Below are positions 5,638-12,344 of a stretch of DNA of 28,388 nucleotides, one piece after another. The stretch's first letter is position 1; every line of letters starts with the position of its first letter. A model generated the notes under the pieces. The model was given only the letters and a program-made list of their open reading frames with translations, was not told the DNA's origin and did no database searches. The stretch comes from JAUVDZ01 sp964346325 (GTDB lineage: Bacteria; Patescibacteriota; Gracilibacteria; UBA1369; PNNO01), in contig CAYFUK010000010.1 in assembly GCA_964346325.1 (NCBI GenBank), forward strand, positions 1 to 28,388, written 5' to 3'. A program made the translations under genes and the position numbers.

Positions 5638-7868
5638 TATATTAACGGTTCTTCAAATTCTTCATTTGCATCGCCGGGTTTATAATCAAATTCACCGGAT
5701 TCATCCCAGCGGTTAAGCATTTCTTCAACCTTAGCAACAGGAGTCGCATATTTTTTGCGCGATTGCTCAATTATTTCTTTTGAATAATCTTCAGAAGGTT
5801 TCACAACATCAAGTGTCCGACCGCTGAAAGGCTTCCTGACTTCTCCGTTAACCGACATTTTTATATAAAAATCCCTGACTGCGAGGTTGATTATATCACG
5901 AACTTTAAAAACCGGAGTATATTCATTCTGCAATACCGCGGCATCATCCGCGCCTACCCTAAAACTCAACATTGAGCCTACATTCCCAAAAACGGTTTTG
6001 ATCATTGATGGAGACAATTGACCGACAAACTGATGAGCTATTGTTAAATTAAGTCTGTATTTACGAGCCTCCGAAAGTATTTCCTCAAAAGTATCTGTTG
6101 CAAAATTCTGGAACTCATCTACATATAAATAGAAATCTCCACGCTTTTCTTCGTGTGTATCAGCCCGGCTCATCGCCGCCTGATATATTTTTGTTACAAT
6201 CATTGCACCCAGAAGATTAGAGTTTTCTTCACCTAAAATACCTTTTGATACTTTCATCAACAATATTTTCTTTTCATCCATTACTTTTCTGATATCAAAT
6301 TTATTGTCGGGCTGTCCTACAATATTCCTTATCATATTGGTTGCAACAAACTGCCCTACCTTATTAAGCAAAGGAGTAATCGCCTCGGCATCAAATTTTT
6401 CACTCCATCCCGCGAATTCATTTACCCAGAAATTTTTTACAACTGAATCATTAATTCTTGCGGTGACTGTTTGTCGATAGTTTTTATCCGACAACATCTT
6501 CAAAATCGATAAAACTGTTGTATCTTTTGAATCAAGAAGGGCAAGGGTTGTATAACGAAGCACGTGTTCGAGCCTATCGCTCCAGTTATTTCCGAAAAGT
6601 TTTTTAAATATATTAATAAATCCTACCGTCATTTGCATCTTCAGACTGTCATCAACTTTAACAAGCGGATTAAAGGCAACAGGAAAATCAGTATCTCCCG
6701 GATCAAAAAATATCACATCATTTATTCTTTCTTTTGGGATCATTCTGAGAATATTGTCGACAAGGTCTCCATGCGGATCCAAAACAGCCACACCTTCACC
6801 GTTTTTAATATCCTCACTGATAAAAAGTTCAAGCAGTTTGCTTTTACCTGTCCCGCTCTTTCCGACAACGTATAAATGCCTTCGTCTGTCTTCCCTGGTT
6901 ATTCCGAATTCATCAAAATTATTATGATAGTTTGTAAGCCCGAAAAGGCTCACGTCTTTAGATCGTTCTTTTGGAACATCCTGCGGGGCCTCTGCTTTTT
7001 TGGAAAGAACATGTACAACATGCGGTACATGATCGGCATTTGGGAAATGATATAAAGATGCGAGTTCTTTAACACTTAAAAGCTGAGAATCTGATAAAGA
7101 TCTTTTTCTGTAGTGGTCTATAAATGATTGCTTGCTTGTGATTCGTGTTCTTATAAATTCATTATAATCGACTTTATTAAATTGATAGAAGGCCTTTGTG
7201 ATCGCTTCAAGACGGGCAACAGTTTTTTGCTGGTGATCCGCGAAACAAGCTATTCTGATTTCAAATTTAAAAGGATGTGATTCGGTTTTTTTAATAAAAG
7301 AACTCTTTTCTTCAGCAAAAAATTCTTTTCTGCTTTTTAAACGCATATAATTTTTAAGTCTAAACACTCTTTTAATTTTATTTGTGAACATTCTGAATCT
7401 TCTTGCAAGATGGTAAATCCAATTGTCTTCTTTTGGTGAAGTTAAAATCTGAATCCATATCTGTTCATCTTGATAAATTTTTGAAATAACTGAAAAAAGC
7501 CCTGACAAACTGTCCACTTCAAAATCGGAATAATCCATAATAGGGTATATATCGCTTTTTCTTAATTTAAGTTTTGTTCCCGAAAACTTTAAACCTTTAT
7601 CCACAGAGTTTTCACAATAATCCCGGGTTTCTTTAATTTCGCATCCGGGATAAGTGCTGTAAACAAGGCCCTCAATTAAAGCATACAAATTATTGGGCAC
7701 CACCACATAAAAATACGCATATTGCTTATAACCGAATATTTCCAGACTTATATTGCGGCCCTTTACAGATCGATAAAAATTATTCAAAAACTGCTGGAAC
7801 ATTTGTTCATTTTTTGGATTCGCTTCTTCACCCTGGGGAACAACAATATGTAGATATCTAAATTTCAT
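5637..7868 (-). CDS. TraG/VirD4-like type IV secretion-type ATPase
   Basis: The protein has 743 residues. The first roughly 300 form an N-terminal region common in CPR homologues but of unknown role. Then follow a Walker A motif GKSGTGKSK at 336-344, LDPHGD at 363-368, FDPGD at 388-392 and a Walker B YVDEFQ around Asp584-Glu585, with an IAHQFVGQL segment just after. This order is that of coupling proteins and TraC/HerA-like DNA-pumping ATPases, which use ATP to move DNA or protein across the envelope. No clear membrane helices are seen, unlike classic VirD4. No relaxase or other secretion genes are nearby. It forms a two-gene transcript with the hydrogenase protease. The substrate is unknown. 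Confidence 0.8.
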   Translation of the reverse strand: MKFRYLHIVVPQGEEANPKNEQMFQQFLNNFYRSVKGRNISLEIFGYKQYAYFYVVVPNNLYALIEGLVYSTYPGCEIKETRDYCENSVDKGLKFSGTKLKLRKSDIYPIMDYSDFEVDSLSGLFSVISKIYQDEQIWIQILTSPKEDNWIYHLARRFRMFTNKIKRVFRLKNYMRLKSRKEFFAEEKSSFIKKTESHPFKFEIRIACFADHQQKTVARLEAITKAFYQFNKVDYNEFIRTRITSKQSFIDHYRKRSLSDSQLLSVKELASLYHFPNADHVPHVVHVLSKKAEAPQDVPKERSKDVSLFGLTNYHNNFDEFGITREDRRRHLYVVGKSGTGKSKLLELFISEDIKNGEGVAVLDPHGDLVDNILRMIPKERINDVIFFDPGDTDFPVAFNPLVKVDDSLKMQMTVGFINIFKKLFGNNWSDRLEHVLRYTTLALLDSKDTTVLSILKMLSDKNYRQTVTARINDSVVKNFWVNEFAGWSEKFDAEAITPLLNKVGQFVATNMIRNIVGQPDNKFDIRKVMDEKKILLMKVSKGILGEENSNLLGAMIVTKIYQAAMSRADTHEEKRGDFYLYVDEFQNFATDTFEEILSEARKYRLNLTIAHQFVGQLSPSMIKTVFGNVGSMLSFRVGADDAAVLQNEYTPVFKVRDIINLAVRDFYIKMSVNGEVRKPFSGRTLDVVKPSEDYSKEIIEQSRKKYATPVAKVEEMLNRWDESGEFDYKPGDANEEFEEPLI

Positions 7869-7874
7869 AATTTT

Positions 7875-7904
7875 ATTTTACACCACTTTTTATAATTTTA
7901 GCAA
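7875..7904 (-). promoter_or_regulatory. Possible promoter of the ATPase-protease operon
   Basis: On the minus strand, TTGCTA (7904-7899), an 18-nt spacer and TAAAAT (7880-7875). It is very close to the ATG at 7868, so the leader would be only a few bases long. Confidence 0.4.
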
Positions 7905-7972
7905 ATTTTATATTTACATTTTTTAATACATATGCTAGTTTAACATAAGAATTTATATTTCTCTAAAAATAT

Positions 7973-8290
7973 ATGAAATCAAAAGACGATCAGCCCAATG
8001 CTTCTGATCTTCCTCCCTCCACGAAATTACAAAATATAATTAAAAAGCTGCATAATCCGCATGAATTGTATGAATATATTGAGCAATTAACGGCTTTTAA
8101 TGAACCTCATCTTGCGGATATAACCGCAGAATTAAGAAACGGATTAATGCTGCAGGGGCTTGACCAAAATGATCTCCATGAAATTCACGAATTTTTGAAA
8201 ATTACTTTTGATGGGGACATAATAAAACTTGAAAACAAAAATCTATCACAAAAAAGAGCACGTGAATTCAGCGCTTTTTTGAACATTTAG
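7973..8290 (+). CDS. Unknown small protein
   Basis: The protein has 105 residues, is acidic and predicted mostly helical, with repeated HNPHELYEYIEQ-like helix-forming stretches and no cysteine, membrane helix or signal peptide. It is divergent from the ATPase gene, with about 100 bp between them, and its last 23 bp overlap the 3' end of the convergent Fur gene. I recognise no family. The clean frame, the fit between neighbours and the ATG after an A-rich leader support a real gene. No function can be given. Confidence 0.6.
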   Translation: MKSKDDQPNASDLPPSTKLQNIIKKLHNPHELYEYIEQLTAFNEPHLADITAELRNGLMLQGLDQNDLHEIHEFLKITFDGDIIKLENKNLSQKRAREFSAFLNI

Positions 8291-8642
8291 CACAATATCC
8301 AAAAGCATTAATATAAGCTTCATCAACTTGGAAGTTTTTTACAAAGCTCAGGCAATTAACACATTTAAAAGTTGCCGGTTTATAAACATTGGTTATTTTA
8401 CCGCAATTTTTACAAATCAAATGATGGTGCTCTCTGTCATCAACTTCAAAAACCGACTGGTCACCAAAAGTAAACTTCATTACCTTGCCCATATCAGCTA
8501 AGATACCCAAATTTCTGTACACGGTTCCAAGCCCCATTTCGGGAACAAGTTTGTGAATCTGTTCGGCTGACAAATGTTTACCGGATGCTTTTAGTTTTTT
8601 GTAAATTTTATCCCTTTGTGCTGAATACCTGTATTTTTTCAT
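8268..8642 (-). CDS. Fur-family metal- or peroxide-responsive repressor
   Basis: Fur-family proteins bind DNA as dimers under control of a regulatory metal. The protein has 124 residues. An N-terminal winged helix includes GLGTVYRNLGILADMGKV (about 37-54), the family signature region. The dimerisation part has HHHLICKNCG (His72-74, Cys77, Cys80) and a C-terminal CAKC (Cys117, Cys120), the two CxxC pairs that hold structural zinc. A third pair, CVNC (94-97), is extra. Fur, PerR and Zur cannot be told apart with confidence by eye. It is divergent from the ferredoxin gene, so it may control that promoter as well as its own; this is inference. Confidence 0.88.
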   Translation of the reverse strand: MKKYRYSAQRDKIYKKLKASGKHLSAEQIHKLVPEMGLGTVYRNLGILADMGKVMKFTFGDQSVFEVDDREHHHLICKNCGKITNVYKPATFKCVNCLSFVKNFQVDEAYINAFGYCAKCSKKR

Positions 8643-8663
8643 GGCTTAATATTAATGAAAATC

Positions 8664-8692
8664 TTGCCAAAAGTGAATAAAAAAAATAGTAT
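8664..8692 (+). promoter_or_regulatory. Possible promoter of the ferredoxin operon
   Basis: TTGCCA (8664-8669), a 17-nt spacer and TAGTAT (8687-8692). The predicted start near 8699 would leave a leader of about 80 nt before the ferredoxin ATG. Confidence 0.5.
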
Positions 8693-8779
8693 GGAGGTAA
8701 TCATGAAAACCTTTCCCGAGTGAAAGGATAACCATGCAGTCCGCGGACGAACTCCGCTAAAATCATTAACCCGTTTAAA
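8693..8779 (+). promoter_or_regulatory. Structured leader of the ferredoxin gene
   Basis: This stretch holds a perfect hairpin CCTTTC/GAAAGG (8710-8715 and 8722-8727) and a second, GCGGA/TCCGC (8743-8747 and 8753-8757), whose left arm lies in the 10-bp palindrome GTCCGCGGAC (8739-8748). It also holds a GGAGG (8693-8697) well placed before a six-codon frame, ATG at 8703 to TGA at 8723 (MKTFPE), and an eight-codon frame, ATG at 8734 to TAA at 8760 (MQSADELR). The ferredoxin start itself has no Shine-Dalgarno sequence. It matches no riboswitch consensus I can recall. It is richer in G and C than the flanks, which suggests a conserved RNA element. Confidence 0.45.
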
Positions 8780-8980
8780 ATGGCTAAAGGTGCTGTAGTT
8801 GATCAGGATACATGTATAGGTTGCGGGCTTTGCGCCCAGCTTTGCCCGAAGGTGTTTTCCATGCAGGATGACGGCAAATCAAAGGCTGTAAATCCCACAG
8901 GTGATGACGAAGAAAACATTCAGGCCGCTATTGATGCTTGTCCCGTAAACGCAATCAGCTGGACCGATGTTGAAGAATAA
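8780..8980 (+). CDS. Single-cluster [4Fe-4S] ferredoxin
   Basis: A small soluble electron carrier of 66 residues. Cys12, Cys15 and Cys18 (CIGCGLC) plus Cys54 (DACPVNAI) supply the four ligands of one [4Fe-4S] cluster. Cys22 (LCPKVF) is an extra cysteine, as in other monocluster ferredoxins where the second site has been lost. The acidic C-terminus is typical. The next gene starts 15 bp after its stop and is probably in the same transcript. It is the only free electron carrier in the window and so a candidate partner for the hydrogenase, though this is inference. Regulation may involve the divergent Fur gene and the leader upstream. Confidence 0.92.
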   Translation: MAKGAVVDQDTCIGCGLCAQLCPKVFSMQDDGKSKAVNPTGDDEENIQAAIDACPVNAISWTDVEE

Positions 8981-8995
8981 GCTTAATAACAAATT

Positions 8996-9883
8996 ATGAG
9001 CGAACATTTATCATGGTACATAGTACCTATTATAGTTGCAATTTCCGTATTTATTCTTGCTGCAATAGTTGAATTTATTGCGCGCAAAAACGCTTCAATA
9101 AATAAGCTTATCCGCATTTTAAAAAGAGGTTCGTTCTTATCCCCTACTTTTTTATCTATTATAACGGGTGTGCTTTTAATTGCCGGAGGATTCGATAATT
9201 ATTTATTTGCTCCGGGCATGCAGCTTAATGAAAGCACTTTGAGCCTTATTTTAAGAATAGCCCAATTGGTAATAGGGCTGGGGCTTGTGCTCGGTATATT
9301 TATAAGACTTGTGAATGTTGCTCTGCTCGGATGTTTTATAGCCGGATTTTTTATATTTCCGGCGGCGGATATTCTTGATTACAGTATTTTTGCGGGTATC
9401 GCCGTGTTTTTATTTTTGGTTCACAGGGATGCACTGTCGTTTAGCTTTTTCTTTCACCCGATTGAAAAAAAGGAATTGTTTGATCATTATCGCAGACATG
9501 CTTTGCCCATTTTAAGATTTGTTGCCGGTGCAACACTTGCTTATGCGGCCTTGCATCATAATATCCTGGATAATTCAGCTGCAGTTGCATTTGTTGAAGC
9601 AGGGCCAATGCTTAATATAATGCAAAGTGTTTTTGGAATTGAAGATTATACGCATTACTGGTTTGTCATACATACCGGAATATTCAGTATTTTGCTTGGG
9701 GCTCTACTTGCATTCGGGCTGCTTGAAAGAATTGTTTCAATAATTATAGGTATAGGCCTTTTGATAAGTATATTTATCGGCGGATTTAATTTTCTGCAAA
9801 TAGTATTACCGTATTTCGCAGTAATTTATATTATTGTCACCGGTAATCAATTCGAAGACAGAGAAAGGTTTGCCAAAGCATGA
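8996..9883 (+). CDS. Tandem DoxX-like integral membrane protein
   Basis: The protein has 295 residues and about eight hydrophobic helices with short loops. It seems to be two halves of the same fold. Residues about 50-150 and 170-285 each give a four-helix pattern: a first helix with a Gly-rich segment (LLIAGG; RFVAGATLAYAALHH), a short amphipathic insert, then helices with GLGLVLGIFIRL or LGALLAFGLLERI. This matches the DoxX-like fold, found in small membrane proteins often linked to redox processes, but the assignment is tentative. It lies 15 bp after the ferredoxin, so electron transfer at the membrane is conceivable. No heme, quinone or FeS motif is visible. The RuBisCO promoter overlaps its last codons. 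Confidence 0.7.
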   Translation: MSEHLSWYIVPIIVAISVFILAAIVEFIARKNASINKLIRILKRGSFLSPTFLSIITGVLLIAGGFDNYLFAPGMQLNESTLSLILRIAQLVIGLGLVLGIFIRLVNVALLGCFIAGFFIFPAADILDYSIFAGIAVFLFLVHRDALSFSFFFHPIEKKELFDHYRRHALPILRFVAGATLAYAALHHNILDNSAAVAFVEAGPMLNIMQSVFGIEDYTHYWFVIHTGIFSILLGALLAFGLLERIVSIIIGIGLLISIFIGGFNFLQIVLPYFAVIYIIVTGNQFEDRERFAKA

Positions 9884-9899
9884 GTATATATGTTATAAT
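9870..9899 (+). promoter_or_regulatory. Strong promoter of the RuBisCO gene
   Basis: TTGCCA (9870-9875), an 18-nt spacer and a perfect TATAAT (9894-9899) preceded by TG at 9891-9892, an extended -10. The start site would be near 9907, leaving a 31-nt, A/C-rich, unstructured leader without a Shine-Dalgarno sequence. It overlaps the end of the upstream gene. Confidence 0.8.
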
Positions 9900-9937
9900 A
9901 TACAAAATATATTGTTATTTAACACACACAAACAAAA

Positions 9938-11254
9938 ATGAAAACTTACAAAGACATGCTTCACTATTACAATCCCGATTATAAACCAAAAGATTCGGAA
10001 GTTATTTGCCTGTACAGATTTGAACCGGAAGAAGATGTGGAATTCGGTGTTGCAGCCGAACAAATAGCTGCTGAAAGTTCAATTGGAACATGGACAAAAA
10101 TTTCCACAATGAATGAAGAGATCGCAAATACTTTAAAACCCCATGTAATTGAATTGGATGAAGAAAGACGTACCGCAAAAATTGCTTATCCGATCGGATT
10201 ATTCGAACCGGGTAATATGTCCGGCATACTTTCTTCGATTTGCGGAAATATTCTCGGCATGAAAATCCTAAAAAGTCTACGTGTTTGCGATATTAAATTC
10301 CCCAAAGAAGTTGTGGAAAAAATGCCCGGTCCCGCACATGGAATCGAAGGCATAAGAGAGATTACAGGAGTAAAAGACAGACCATTCACAGGCACAATTG
10401 TCAAACCAAAAGTGGGATTAACATTCAAGCAGCATTCGGACGTTGCAAGGCAGGCATGGACGGGAGTAGAGGGCAAAGGTCTTGATATTGTAAAAGATGA
10501 CGAAAACCTTACTTCGCAAAGTTATAATGATTTTGATAACAGAATCAAATCAACTCTTGAAGTTAAAAATGAAGTGGAAAAAGAAACGGGACAGAAAAAA
10601 ATGTACTTGGCAAACATTACACACTCCGACTTCAATGAATTAATGCGCAGAAGTGATCTTGTTAAAAAACATGGAGGTAACGTTTGCATGCTTGATGTTC
10701 TTACACTCGGATTTGGCGCTGTTGCTTCTTACCGCCTTAAAAATACCGGACAAATTATACATGCTCACAGAGCAATGCACGGAGCTATAACAAGAGAACC
10801 GGGCTTTAGTATAAGCATGCTTGTACTCGCAAAAGTTTTCAGAATGCTGGGTGTTGATTTGCTTCATACGGGTACTGCCGGAACAGGAAAAATGGAAGGC
10901 GGAGCATTAGAAACACTTAAACTTGTTGAAGCACTTGAAAAAGACACCAATGAAGCTGATCCTGAATCGGAAATATTGGGTCAGGAATGGTACGGGATGA
11001 AACCTGCATTGGCTGTTGCGTCCGGAGGATTATATCCCGGAGCAATACCGACTGTTGTTGAAAGAATGGGTAAAGATATTGTTTGTCAGATGGGCGGAGG
11101 ATGCCATGGACATCCTAAAGGAACACAGGTTGGTGCTTCTGCGATTGTAATGGCAACGGAAGCGGCAATAAAAGATGTTGAAATTAAAGAATACGCAAAA
11201 GATAAGCCGGCGCTTCAGGAAGCGCTTGATAAATGGGGAGTTGCTGAAAAATAA
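9938..11254 (+). CDS. RuBisCO large subunit, form II/III type
   Basis: It carboxylates ribulose 1,5-bisphosphate to two 3-phosphoglycerates. The protein has 438 residues with a complete active site: Glu46, Thr51 and Trp52 (ESSIGTW), Lys156 and Lys158 (VKPKVG), the carbamylated lysine region Lys186-Asp-Asp188-Glu189, His277-Arg278 and His281 (HAHRAMH), His310, loop 6 Lys318 in HTGTAGTGKMEG, Ser362 (ASGGLYPG) and the phosphate loop GGGCHGHPKG at 386-395. Loop 6 follows the form II pattern, while the short length and overall mix fit the II/III form known from CPR bacteria and methanogens. Those forms work in AMP/ribose salvage rather than a Calvin cycle. No phosphoribulokinase, small subunit or activase is here. 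It is a single-gene unit with its own promoter and terminator. Confidence 0.95.
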   Translation: MKTYKDMLHYYNPDYKPKDSEVICLYRFEPEEDVEFGVAAEQIAAESSIGTWTKISTMNEEIANTLKPHVIELDEERRTAKIAYPIGLFEPGNMSGILSSICGNILGMKILKSLRVCDIKFPKEVVEKMPGPAHGIEGIREITGVKDRPFTGTIVKPKVGLTFKQHSDVARQAWTGVEGKGLDIVKDDENLTSQSYNDFDNRIKSTLEVKNEVEKETGQKKMYLANITHSDFNELMRRSDLVKKHGGNVCMLDVLTLGFGAVASYRLKNTGQIIHAHRAMHGAITREPGFSISMLVLAKVFRMLGVDLLHTGTAGTGKMEGGALETLKLVEALEKDTNEADPESEILGQEWYGMKPALAVASGGLYPGAIPTVVERMGKDIVCQMGGGCHGHPKGTQVGASAIVMATEAAIKDVEIKEYAKDKPALQEALDKWGVAEK

Positions 11255-11268
11255 TATAAACCGCAATG

Positions 11269-11320
11269 ACTCCCGAATTAAATCAACTCAAAGTATTTGA
11301 AAATAATGCGGGAGTTTTTT
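11269..11320 (+). terminator. Intrinsic terminator of the RuBisCO gene
   Basis: ACTCCCG (11269-11275) pairs perfectly with CGGGAGT (11309-11315), followed by a T run to 11320. The loop is long (33 nt), which may lower efficiency. It begins 14 bp after the stop codon. Confidence 0.65.
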
Positions 11321-11362
11321 ATATTAAATACCTTTGGCGCGCTCATAAACCAATGACTTATT

Positions 11363-12319
11363 ATGGAAAACGACTTTAAAGAGGCTGCGTCATATTTTAA
11401 TAACAGTAATAAAGTATTAATAATTTCGCACAGGCAACCTGACGGAGATACGGTCGGTTCGAATTTAGCCTTAAATAAGATACTGACATTATATTTCGGT
11501 TTGCAGGTATCATCGGTTTGCGCTGATCCTTTACCGGGTTCTTTGAAATTTCTGCCTTTTAGTAAAATTGTTCATAAAAAATTTAACCGGGATGAATTTG
11601 ATTTAATTATAAGTGTTGATTGCAGCAGCATGGATCAAATGAAGTATCCTGAAACCAAGCCCGTTTTTTTTAAAAAAGAAATCCCCTTAATAAATATTGA
11701 TCATCATGCATCAAATAAAAAATACGGGGATTTAAATCTGGTCGATCCCGATGCGGCTTCAACAACAATTATTATTTACAGATTATTAGAATATTTTGAC
11801 ATACCTGTAATTCCCGGCATTGCAACTAATCTTCTGGCGGGAATTTATTGTGATACCGGCAGCTTTATGCACGCAAATACAAATTCGGAAATATACAAAA
11901 TCGCCTCTGAATTAATGAAAGCGGGAGCGGATCCGAATCGTATTGTAGAAAATATGTTTAAAACAAAAACAATTGAGCAACTAAGACTTTGGGGCAAAGT
12001 TTTATCAAATATTAAAGTTAACGATAAAGGCACAATAGTTTCAAAAATCACTTCTGATGAATTATTGGAATTGAATGCAACCCCCAAAGATTTATCAGGA
12101 GTGATTAATTACCTTAATTCAGTTCCGAATTGTAAAATGAGTGTTCTTTTATCTGAAGATACAAAAGGAAATGTACAGGGCTCAATGCGAAGTGCCGACG
12201 ATGAAGTTGATGTTTCAAAACTCAGCTGCAAACTTGGCGGTGGCGGACATAAAAAAGCTGCGGGCTTTACAATGCCCGGCAAAATTGTAGCTGATGAAGT
12301 TTGGCGAATAGAAGATTAG
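11363..12319 (+). CDS. nrnA: DHH-family phosphoesterase, NrnA-like
   Basis: NrnA-type enzymes degrade very short oligoribonucleotides and also act on 3'-phosphoadenosine 5'-phosphate. The protein has 318 residues. The DHH domain has HRQPDGDTVGS (His23, Asp27, Asp29), VDCSS (Asp86), the name-giving DHH at 113-115 (NIDHHASN) and CDTGSF (Asp164). The DHHA1 domain near the C-terminus has GGGGHKKAAGF (about 294-304), the substrate-binding glycine motif. All metal-binding positions are present. It has no membrane segment and is cytosolic. The gene follows the RuBisCO terminator, and the promoter of the next operon overlaps its final codons. The exact substrate is inferred from the family; a cyclic dinucleotide hydrolase would look similar. 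Confidence 0.85.
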   Translation: MENDFKEAASYFNNSNKVLIISHRQPDGDTVGSNLALNKILTLYFGLQVSSVCADPLPGSLKFLPFSKIVHKKFNRDEFDLIISVDCSSMDQMKYPETKPVFFKKEIPLINIDHHASNKKYGDLNLVDPDAASTTIIIYRLLEYFDIPVIPGIATNLLAGIYCDTGSFMHANTNSEIYKIASELMKAGADPNRIVENMFKTKTIEQLRLWGKVLSNIKVNDKGTIVSKITSDELLELNATPKDLSGVINYLNSVPNCKMSVLLSEDTKGNVQGSMRSADDEVDVSKLSCKLGGGGHKKAAGFTMPGKIVADEVWRIED

Positions 12320-12329
12320 TTGATATAAT
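12301..12329 (+). promoter_or_regulatory. Promoter of the acetolactate synthase operon
   Basis: TTGGCG (12301-12306), a 17-nt spacer and a perfect TATAAT (12324-12329) with TGA before it, an extended -10. The start site is expected near 12336, only 9 nt before the first ATG. Confidence 0.7.
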
Positions 12330-12344
12330 TCCGCTTGAATTTAA

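Noticed and set aside
5637..7868. A conjugative element or integrative plasmid
   Set aside because: Only one ATPase is present. There is no relaxase, pilin, VirB4/VirB6 or attachment site, and neighbours are core genes.
8703..8779. Reading the leader as one longer gene with TGA recoded as Gly or Trp
   Set aside because: TGA ends many genes in this window, so recoding is not in use, and the frame does not join the ferredoxin frame.
11266..11379. 37-residue frame (starts MTPELNQL) after RuBisCO
   Set aside because: It runs through the RuBisCO terminator stem and into the start of nrnA, and has no ribosome site. Probably chance, though it reads plausibly.
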